The translations under genes were made by a program, and so were the position numbers. This document shows, piece after piece, positions 26,501-34,209 of a stretch of DNA of 64,000 bases (position 1 is its first letter; the number at the start of each line of letters is the position of its first letter). The notes under the pieces were generated by a model. The model was not told the DNA's origin. It made no database searches and saw only the letters and a list, made by a program, of their open reading frames with translations. This DNA is from Amphiduros pacificus (Eukaryota; Annelida; Polychaeta; Phyllodocida; Hesionidae): NCBI GenBank assembly GCA_949316495.1, contig OX439008.1, forward strand, positions 12,977,532 through 13,041,531, read 5' to 3'.

Positions 26501-29500
26501 CCCAGCAGGCAGCTCAGAAGAACCAGTTTGTGCCTGGCTCGGTGTCCCAGCAGGCAGCTCAGAAGAACCAGTTTGTGCTTGGCTTGGTGTCCCAGCAGGC
26601 AGCTCAGAAGAACCAGTTTGTGCATGGCTTGGTGTGGTGGCTTTGGTGAGAGGAGGTAATTCTATGATTTGCAGTAACTTGTCATCCTTCAGTCCTACTA
26701 GGTCCACCTTGCTCTCTATCTGCACCAGGAATTCACTTTTCCATAAAGGTTTTGTTGGTACTCTTAACTGATTGTTCATATCTTCTCCTTCATCACTTGA
26801 CAAGTTTAAAAAATCATCTGAAATAAACATATTTCTATTACATAATGAGTGAAGATATCCATCAGGATAAACACTTCCAGTGTACCATAAATGAGAAAGT
26901 CCAGGACACATTCTGATAATAATCTTGAATTTCATCCAAATGTGCATCCAACTAATGAACAATAGCAATGGTAGTTTTATCCATTTGTATCATGGGAGAT
27001 GTGCTTTTCTTACTCGACACATGCAATGATATAAACCTCAAAGCTATCATGGCACTTTCCTGATAACCTTACCGTTCCTGCCAAAGGGTCATTTGAAAGC
27101 ATATAATTTGAAAAACTTTGAAGCTATAAGATTTTTATGAAATGGAATGAACTCAATGTGTCTGGACTTTCTGATACACGTAATATTTTACTTAAATTAT
27201 TTTAAAATTCTATTCTATCATTTTAAAATCATTTTAAATTTCAAGCAATTGGGTGAAAATCCATTTCATAAAAGCTTCAAGGGTTTGAGGAAATATTTAC
27301 CTTCACTGGAATTGCCAACATCATCTGCCATATCTTGCCAATGTCTATCATCCACATCTGCATAATCATCTTCTGTTGTAGAAAAATATCATGTAGCAGT
27401 TGTATTTCATAAAAAAAATGATTTGGATATTTATCTGCAACTGCCATTGAACACTTGGCAGTGGTGTTTGAACTAAATGTCCTTGGGCATTGAGTGACAT
27501 ATTTCAGAATACTGTTTAATTGAATGATTATATTGAATGCTATACCTCCAAATATTTTTGAGATTTGATTAGTTTTTTTCCTATGCAATGAATCTGATAG
27601 ATCTCTTGTGGAAGACAAAGGGATGCTTTGGATTTCACACAAAAAGGAACCATTTTGATCAATAGTTATTCCAAAATGAAATTATATCACAATTTGTTTC
27701 ACAAAGTGCTGTCAGTCATCACATTTAAATATAGGCCAAAGGCCTGCGTGCTGTGCTCACTATTATTTTATTCCAATGTTTTTGGACATTTCCTACAAAT
27801 GCCTGCAAATTGTTTTTAATTAATTTAAGTATTTATGCAGTTCTGCAGGTTGAGAACAGTTAATGTGGCAAATATAATGTATATTATTGCACAAAGGGTT
27901 TTTACAGATGTCTGAAGATGAGGAAATATCTAGATTGAAATTAATAAGCAGAATGTGGTACTGGATGAGATGATCTAGATGTCTTTGCATGTAATAAAAA
28001 ACAAATCATCTTTTGTAGTTTTTTTAGATACAAGTCAGAGACTGCAGACCCCCCAGCTAATAGCATCCACAATGTTTTCTGGTGATTGGGTCACATGACC
28101 CCCAAAACATAACCCTATGGGTTGATAGCATTGCTGACTTGAATGAAAAGACATGAACTGCAATTAAGTGCAACTAGCAAACAGGATATGATTTTCCATA
28201 CAAGATCCCAATTCAGTTTTGATAGATATTCATTGATATCTTGTAAATCATTATCTTTTTACCGATGCAATATTTTACCAATGCAATAAATCTGCAGTTC
28301 TTCATTCATGACATCTTCTCCTTTAGGTATAAGTATGCAAGTTGTTCTATTTTCAGGGGACTAATTCTCTATATTTTCTATTAGGCTCAGTTCTTTTTCA
28401 ATTTTGTTATGATTTTTTTCATAGATCTAATAGCTATCCTTAAATTGTCAAGGAGGCTGCCATTTAGAATAACATAGAAATATTAGCCAATGAGAATTGA
28501 GATAACAAGTTGGGGCCAAAGTCAATATGTAACATGCATTTTGATTGGTCAACATTATCATCTGCTCATGTCTGCTCTTGGAAAGGATTTAAATCATCAT
28601 TTAGGAAATAATCATTCACAAACATTACAAAAAGCAATGATTAGCATAGCTCTAATGCCATTTACATATGCCTATTCACTTTTAATGGTTGTGAGATGTT
28701 GCATGCACACAAATTTTGAATTCAAGATCAATTTGTCAAGGTCAAAAGTTACATGACTAAGAAAGTATGGTGAGGCATAGCTATGACCTGAGACATTTCT
28801 GTATACCAAGTTTTAATTTCTTCTTAAAAGTGGTTGCTGAGATATGCTCTGTAAAAGATGAGTCATCATTTAGGAAATAATCATTCACAAACATTACAAA
28901 AAGCAATGATTAGCATAGCTCTAATGCCATTTACATATGCCTATTCACTTTTAATGGCTGTGAGATGTTGCATGCACACAAATTTTGAATTCAAGATCAA
29001 TTTGTCAAGGTCAAAAGTTACATGACTAAGAAAGTATGGTGAGGCATAGCTATGACCTGGGACATTTCTGTATACAAAGTTTTAATTTCTTCTTAAAAGT
29101 GGTTGCTGAGATATGCTCTGTAAAAGATGTGTGACCTCAAGGTCACTGCACAAAGGTCAATGGTGACATCACTAAGATTTGAAGGAATCTGAATCTTCAC
29201 CTGTATATCCACCTATGTATAAAACAAATATTACTGTTAGTTTTGGAGAAGATTTTTAGAGACGGACGGACAGATAGACCAACAGACGTTTTCCCCACCC
29301 CGAAAGCTTTGGGACTTCAAAGAAGTCAGCAGAGCTAAAAAGGTCAAGGTCATCATCTATTTTGAAACATTAAAGGGCAACTTCTCTTATCCACTTTTGT
29401 AGTATGAAGGAGAAGTATAACACACATTGTTTTTTGGGAGAAAAGTAGCTCTTTTAAATGTACATGGTAGAAAAAAAAGAATGACATCATTGCAGGGCAA

Positions 29501-30316
29501 TTACCTACTTGCATAGCTAATTAGTAAACAAACAACAAATCAGCCCTAATAGTGATGTCACAATTTTTGTTTTTAGGATAGATGCACTATAGAATGGTTA
29601 TGTGCATTGTAAAGAACATTAAAAATATTTGGTGATATTTTGGTGTAAAAAGCATGTCAATCGGACCAGTATCAGCAAAGTTATGACTTTTACAAAAATT
29701 GAAGATCATTGCAAAGTCAGCACAGCTAAAATGACAAAATATGACATAAAAATTGATTTTTCAGAAATACCTAAATGTCCAAAAGTTATTCACATGAATT
29801 TATTACCTGGTCTGGGAGACGTGCAGGCAGCACAAACATCAGAATTGATGCTGTTACGTAGTGTACAAGCAAGACACAGCCAGTGAGCACCATCTTCAAA
29901 TAAAGACAATCATAACAAATAAATCTATGAATGTCCAAACAATTATCCCAGCTGAATAAATCTACATGTCTTTAAAAGTCAGAGTGAAACTGCAAAATTT
30001 ATTCTTATTACAAGTCAGTAATAAATATCCTACCTCTAGCTAGCTGTGCCTCTCTCTCTCTTTCTGCTCTCTCCTCCTCGTGCCTTCTTTGTACTTCTCT
30101 TTCCCATTGCCTTCTTCGTTCTGCTCTCTCCTCCTCTTGCCTTCTTTGTTCTGCTCTTTCCCATTGCCTTCTTTGTTCTGCTCTCTCCTCCTCTTGCCTT
30201 CTTTGTTCTGCTCTTTCCCTTTGCCTTCTTCGTTCTGCTCTCTCCTCCTCTTGCCTTCTTTGTTCTGCTCTCTCCTCCTCTTGACTTCTTTGCTGTTTTG
30301 CAGAACTTAGACCCAT
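15389..30316 (-). CDS. Coiled-coil / RanBP2 zinc finger / DEAH-box helicase / RBR E3 ligase, complete gene
   Basis: Exons on the minus strand are 30316-30034, 29893-29807, 27372-27301, 26817-25006 and 20556-15389. All borders are AG/GT, every junction splits a codon after its first base, and the total is 7422 nt (2473 residues plus stop). The ATG at 30316 follows an in-frame TAA, so it is the likely start. Domains: Glu/Arg/Gln-rich coiled coil (about 10-90), RanBP2-type finger (99-118), acidic linker, 28 copies of a 15-residue repeat (about 208-627), DEAH helicase (Walker A about 1047, DEAH 1144-1147), RNA-binding-like segments and RING-IBR-RING (about 2267-2473). Helicase plus RBR recalls plant DEAH11/DEAH12 and bivalve genes named DEAH12-like. 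Role by family: RNA remodelling coupled to ubiquitin transfer; substrates unknown. An extra small exon in the 4.4-kb intron is not excluded. Confidence 0.85.
20823..21347. mobile_element. 525-bp miniature element with TIRs and 9-bp target duplication
   Basis: The left end GGTTTTTTGCATTCGGCACG and the complement of the right end GGCTTGTTGCATTCGGCGCG match at 17 of 20 positions. CCTCATTTT flanks both ends exactly (20814-20822 and 21348-21356). It encodes no transposase. A 9-bp duplication with ends starting GG fits MULE-like or Merlin-like elements; which one is inference. It holds a palindromic CRE-like TGACGTCA at 20893-20900 and lies in the large intron of the helicase gene. Confidence 0.85.
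21674..23794. repeat. Seven scattered copies of GGGTACGGACACTAC
   Basis: Plus-strand copies lie at about 21674, 22052, 23602, 23619 and 23775. A reverse copy lies at about 23229-23247, and a shortened reverse copy at 23256-23265. The flanking sequences are unrelated, so this is a dispersed motif and not a tandem array. It brackets the nested basic frame at 22220-22909. Confidence 0.9.
22220..22909 (-). CDS. Nested lysine/arginine-rich protein of unknown function (about 229 aa)
   Basis: The frame opens at an ATG at 22909 (MECPQVSKN) with an in-frame TGA 15 bases upstream, just after a good acceptor (TTCTATTGCAG), and ends at TAA 22220-22222. It is very basic (KKRRQRANQRQ, RKDRERKKESR, KKKDRKRKYDEA), with an acidic patch near NESDTENESEE and a C-terminal LVDSPTTRPILETQG segment. 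I do not recognise a named domain. The pattern recalls N-terminal regions of uncharacterised, transposon-like invertebrate proteins, but that is memory only. It lies inside the helicase-gene intron on the same strand, surrounded by the repeated GGGTACGGACACTAC motif. It could be a nested gene, part of a mobile element, or an alternative exon. Confidence 0.5.
   Translation of the reverse strand: MECPQVSKNTLKKRRQRANQRQNPERLAEVRRKDRERKKESRNAMKRYLQTHPRKMKTHREKKKLEMRKFRAKNKSENQNGDSFESRRETAAKSRDSKKKDRKRKYDEALKEKVKKTEKEKEVLRVQKWRMRIKLNENESDTENESEETPPFSSPSCERRAVRKAKEQLPKTPQKRAKVLQKLVDSPTTRPILETQGVVPSEKTNRKLQMASNIMDSLSCHLNEVKSCD
24092..24323 (-). other. Possible upstream exon of the nested gene with a 74-codon frame
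   Basis: A frame from ATG 24323 (MKGFIAACIGVCGEV) ends in TAG just before a donor CTATAAAG|GTAAGC at about 24091. Spliced to the acceptor at about 22925, it would be a 5' leader with an upstream open frame. No homology is recognised and nothing confirms transcription. Confidence 0.25.
25006..26817 (-). CDS. Helicase-RBR gene, exon 4 (repeat-bearing linker)
   Basis: The acceptor ATGTTTATTTCAG precedes DDFLNLSSDEGED, and the donor CGAG|GTATGA follows QQTVR. The 604 codons hold a charged lead-in, a 28-unit repeat block and a non-repetitive C-terminal part (about residues 628-751) with alternating charged and hydrophobic stretches such as MRNMLPNYVKFEVKG. I do not recognise the fold of that last part. 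Confidence 0.85.
25378..26637 (-). repeat. Coding 45-bp VNTR, 28 units of 15 residues
   Basis: The unit reads GTPSQAQTG(S/P)(S/A)ELPA on the minus strand, with rare S-to-N, P-to-T and S-to-T variants. All units are exactly 45 bp with no frame break, which implies selection on the frame or recent expansion. Larger patterns recur: blocks of SS, PA and PS types repeat in order, as expected from unequal exchange. Rich in Thr/Ser/Pro/Gln, it is likely a flexible, possibly glycosylated or phosphorylated spacer. Allele length is probably variable. Confidence 0.95.
27301..27372 (-). CDS. Helicase-RBR gene, exon 3 (acidic linker)
   Basis: The acceptor TTTTTCTACAACAG and donor GAAG|GTAAAT enclose 72 bp encoding DDYADVDDRHWQDMADDVG and NSSE, continuing into DDFLNLSSDE of the next exon. 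Phase and acidic composition both match across the junction. Confidence 0.8.
28355..29131 (+). repeat. Repeat family C copy with a 269-bp tandem duplication
   Basis: The left part matches the family C copy at 8400. From 28594 a 269-bp segment is repeated head-to-tail (28594-28862 and 28863-29131) with only a handful of substitutions, so the duplication is recent. It lies in the intron between the RanBP2 and acidic-linker exons. Confidence 0.85.
28750..29340 (-). repeat. Dispersed repeat family D, inverted copy
   Basis: On the minus strand it shows the CTGCTGACTTCTTTGAAGTC edge, a TCTGTCCGTCCGTC tract and the TGACCTTGAGGTCAC blocks of the copy at 4623-5110. It overlaps the second unit of the 269-bp duplication, so families C and D abut or were once one longer element. 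Confidence 0.6.
29807..29893 (-). CDS. Helicase-RBR gene, exon 2 (RanBP2-type zinc finger)
   Basis: An 87-bp exon (donor CCAG|GTAATA) encodes W-L-C-L-A-C-T then R-N-S, and C-A-A-C before SPRP. This matches the RanBP2/NZF pattern W-x-C-x2-C-T-x3-N-x6-C-x2-C. The four zinc ligands are residues 101, 104, 115 and 118. Fingers of this class bind ubiquitin or single-stranded RNA; either would suit a helicase-ligase. Its acceptor (TTTATTTGAAG) is weak in pyrimidines. Confidence 0.82.
30034..30316 (-). CDS. Helicase-RBR gene, first coding exon (coiled coil)
   Basis: The ATG at 30316 opens MGLSSAKQQRSQEEERAEQR, then five or six repeats of EEERAEQRRQ/WERAEQRRQ up to the donor AGAG|GTAGGA. An in-frame TAA lies just upstream, and an acceptor-like TTCTATTGCAG lies at about 30335, so a 5' UTR exon is likely further right. 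The strongly charged heptad-like repeat predicts a long helix or dimerising coiled coil. Confidence 0.75.
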
Positions 30317-30597
30317 AGTGACTTAATCTATATTCTGCAATAGAAGATGTAATTAAAATTGGATTTCATTGCAATATTCAATGCTGCATGCATTAAGCAA
30401 TGAAGTGGAAATTCGTCTTCATATTGGTGCCAGATATAAAAAATATAAATCATACCATAAAATACATCATTATCAAACTAGTATTTTATTTAGAGAATTG
30501 AATTTGCAAATAGATTTCTTTACCTTTCATCACAATCTGCACTATTTTATTCACTGAATCAACTTTATGCACTTGTCATGTTTTCTATCATGCTAAA

Positions 30598-32103
30598 AAG
30601 TAGCCAATCAGTGAGCAGCTTACTGTAGTATATAAAGTTTGCTAAAGGCAAAGGGAAGGGAGAAGATTAGAAGACCAAGGCCGAAAATTATGAAGCTCTG
30701 GAGGTATCATTCGTGCCTCGCACTTCGCTTTTTACGTTTCGCTATATTCGTACTTCTACTTCGCCATATTTGCATTTCTACTTCGCTGTATTCGCATTTC
30801 TACTTTGTTATTTTCGGCCTTCGTCTTCTAATATGAAGCTCTGGAGGTATCATTCGTGCCTCGCACTTCGCTTTTCAAGCTTCGCTATATTCGTACTTCT
30901 ACTTTGCCATATTCGCATTTCTACTTCGCTGTATTCGCATTTCCACTTTGCTTTTTCGCCCTTCTACTTCGCTATTTTCGCATTTCTACTTTGTTATTTT
31001 CGGCCTTCGTCTTCTAATCTTCTCCCATTGCCTTTAGCAAACTTTATATACTACAGTAAGCTGCTCACTGATTGGCTACTTGAATATGAAGTGCGAAGAT
31101 AAGAAAGGCGAAGGTAGCGAAGTAGAAGGGCGAAGATAGCGAAGTAGAAGGGCTAAGTTAGAGGCGATGTACGAAGCACGAATGATACCTCCAGAGCTTC
31201 ATATTCTAATCTTCTCCCTTCGCCTTTAGCAAACTTTATATACTCCAGTAAGCTGCTCACTGATTGGCTCCTTGGCAATGCAATACGAAGTGCGAAGATA
31301 AAAAAGGGAAGATAGCGAAGGCGAAGGGCGAAGATAGCGAAGTAGAAGGGCGAAAATAGCGAAGTAGAAGGGCGAAGTTAGGGGCGAAGTACGAAGCACG
31401 AATGATACCTCCAGAGCTTCATAGAAAATAACAAAGTTATGAAGCTCTGGAGGTATCATTCGTGCCTCGCACTTCGCTTTTCAAGCTTCGCTATATTCGT
31501 ACTTCTACTTCGCCATATTCGCATTTCTACTTCACTGTATTCGCATTTCCACTTTGCTTTTTCGCCCTTCTACTTCGCTATTTTCGCATTTCTACTTTGT
31601 TATTTTCGGCCTTCGTCTTCTAATCTTCTCCCTTCGCCTTTAGCAAACTTTATATACTACAGTAAGCTGCTCACTGATTGGCTACTTGAATATTAAATGC
31701 GAAGATAAGAAAGGCGAAGGTAGCGAAGTAGAAGGGCGAAGATAGCGAAGTAGAAGGGCGAAAATAGCGAAGTAGAAGGGCTAAGTTAGAGGCGATGTAC
31801 GAAGCACGAATGATACCTCCAGAGCTTCATACAAAGTAGAAATGTGAAAATATTGAAGTAGAAATGCGAATATGGCGAAGTAGAAGTGCGAATATAGCGA
31901 AGTAGAAGTGCGAATATAGCGAAGTAGAAGTGCGAATATTGCGAAGTAGAAGTGCGAATATAGCGAAGTAGAAGTACGAATATAGGGAAGTAGAAGTGCG
32001 CATATAGCGAAGTAGAAGTGCGAATATAGCGAAGTAGAAGTACGAATATAGCGAAGCTTGAAAAGCGAAGTGCGAGGCACGAATGATACCTCCAGAGCTT
32101 CAT
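30598..32103. mobile_element. Composite foldback element with CTTCGC-type internal repeats
   Basis: A roughly 90-bp block at 30598-30690 returns inverted at about 30990-31080, and again at about 31205-31270 and 31600-31690. ATGAAGCTCTGGAGGTATCA and its continuation occurs at 30690, 30833 and 31439 on plus, and inverted ending at 31202, 31422, 31830 and 32103. Between them run 15- to 20-bp units such as TTCGCTATATTCG and ACTTCTACTTCGC. No transposase is seen. It sits just upstream of the first coding exon of the helicase gene. Confidence 0.8.
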
Positions 32104-32634
32104 AGCGAACACAGAGTGACAAAGTGATCCACGCAGAACTCTTCGTTGCAAGACACCAGGCAATCTTGACAGTGTTGCTAACATCATGTATAACGTATAT
32201 AAATACAATTAGAAAGAATATATCAAGTTGTCTTACTTCCAATCCTAATTGTTAAACAATGTCAGGCGTCTGGCTTTCTGATCATGTTAAGATCTGATTT
32301 GATATGTGGTGACGATTGGGCCACAGAATGAGGCGACTTTCTGGGAAAGTGCAACTGGAGTAACCACCCGGAGTAACCACCATGTCCACGGAAAATAACC
32401 CAACATTCCTGGAAAGTGCAAAAGCAACGGGGCATAATGGGCGCTGACATCGATGATAATCGACTGAAAAACATCAAAATCAATTTATGCTGAACTGAGC
32501 TGAGCACTATTTTCATAGAATATTGATTTGTACAGAGAGTGAAAGTCCCCAGCCCCTCTCTGTCTCTGTCCTATCATCAATCATTTATAACGTGTATAAA
32601 TACAAGTGTCTTCGGCTGGGAAAGGATGCTGTTT

Positions 32635-33285
32635 CTCACTTATGCAGCTGTCTCTCACTGCTATAACTGTCTCTCACTGTTGTAATTATCTCTCACTTAT
32701 GCAGCTGTCTCTCCCTTGTACAGCTATCTGACTGATGCAGCTGTCTCTTATACATGTGCAGCTATCTATCTGTGTTATAACTGTCTCACTTTTGTAACTA
32801 TCTCACCTATGCAGCTGTCTTTCTCTTGTACAACTATCTCTCACTGATACAGCTGTCTCTCACTTTTGCAGCTGTCTCTCACTTATGCAGCTGTCTCTCA
32901 CTTATGCAGCTGTCTCACTTGTGCAGCTATCTATTTCTGCTGTAACTGTCTCTCGCTGTTGTAATTATATCTCACTTATGCTGCTGTCTCTCACTGCTAT
33001 AACTGTCTCTCACTGTTGTAATTATCTCTCACTTATGCAGCTGTCTCTCCATTGTACAGCTATCTCACCGATGCAGCTGTCTCTTACATGTGCAGCTATC
33101 TCTCACTTATGCAGCTGTTTCTCATTTGTGCAGCTATCTATCTCTGCTCTAACTACCCCTCACGTGTGCAGCTATCTCTCACTGTTGTAACTATCTCTCA
33201 CTTTGCAGTTATCTCACTTGTTCAGTTATCTATCTGTGTTATAACTGTCTCACTTTTGTAACTATCTCTCACCTATGCAGCTGTG
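32635..33285 (+). repeat. CAGCTGTCTCTCACTTATG tandem repeat, copy 2
   Basis: About 30 short imperfect units (18-20 bp) alternate CAGCTGTCTCTCACT with TTGTAATTATCTCTCACT. It is the inverse relative of the array at 12520-12925. The unit contains the E-box CAGCTG many times. Confidence 0.85.
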
Positions 33286-33519
33286 GCATTGCATGCGCTT
33301 AGGAGCAATGACCTTATTTGGGCCAATCTATTTATAGATTTGGGATGAATAGATGAGATATGATTATTACCTATGCTGACATACATATTGGAGCATGTGC
33401 TGAACAGACTGACTGTAAAACAATGGATGAGCTCAGATATAAACAAATATTTTCATTCAAAACTTGCTGATATTGGTTTACCCCTGACATAATTTTTCAT
33501 TCTTGCTCATATCAATAGA

Positions 33520-34203
33520 CAGGGGCCCACCACTACCAACTTCGTTAAAAATTGAGATAGAGATGTGAAACTTGGGCAGAGTATGTTATAGAATGTTGTG
33601 AACAACATATCACTCAGCTAAAAAAAAAAATTCCAATATGCATTTTTAGTATTTTCTAGAAGGAAATATTTTAAAAAATACCAGCCAGCTACACTTTGGG
33701 ATTTTGGCTGTCAGCTGTTATTTTTTACCAGCTGGGAAAGTTACCAGCTCAGAATTTGTATGGAATTAACAGCTGTTAACTTTGTTCGTGGATGTTTGTC
33801 AATGCCAATTTTTTTTTAACAGCTGGTAATGAGCCAATTTCTTTAATTAATAATTAAATGTTAAAAACTTATAATTACAGTAGAAATATCATTAGGCTTG
33901 AACAATCTTTGTCAAAGAGTGTTCATACAATATAATTTATTTTTTATTTTGCAGTTTTCACTGGCGAAATTGCCAGTTGGTGTTAAAATCTCAATACTTA
34001 CCAGCCAGCCAATTAAATTCATCAGTCTGTCAGCTAGGCCATTTTGAAATGTCAAATGTATTTTGAGCCAGCTGATTCATACCAAAAAAAGTTCTCAGCT
34101 GGTAAACATACCAGCTGGAAATGAAATGCATTAGTTACAAGCTGCCAGCCAGAAAAGTGTGCATATTGGCTCTTTTTGCATATCATATAGTGGTGGGCCC
34201 CTG
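33520..34203. mobile_element. hAT-like MITE, 684 bp, perfect 16-bp TIRs
   Basis: The left end CAGGGGCCCACCACTA is the exact complement of the right end TAGTGGTGGGCCCCTG. AATAGA flanks both ends (33514-33519 and 34204-34209). CAGGGGC-type ends are typical of hAT elements, although those usually duplicate 8 bp. The interior is rich in CAGCTG/CCAGCTGG words in both orientations and encodes nothing. Confidence 0.82.
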
Positions 34204-34209
34204 AATAGA

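Noticed and set aside
25352-26649. Long plus-strand open frames of 358 and 414 codons
   Set aside because: They are antisense or shifted readings of the 45-bp coding repeat; the minus frame joins phase-matched exons with zinc finger and helicase domains.
32262-32516. 84-codon minus-strand frame near the helicase 5' side
   Set aside because: No recognisable domain, and no donor in phase with the first coding exon, which has its own in-frame upstream stop.
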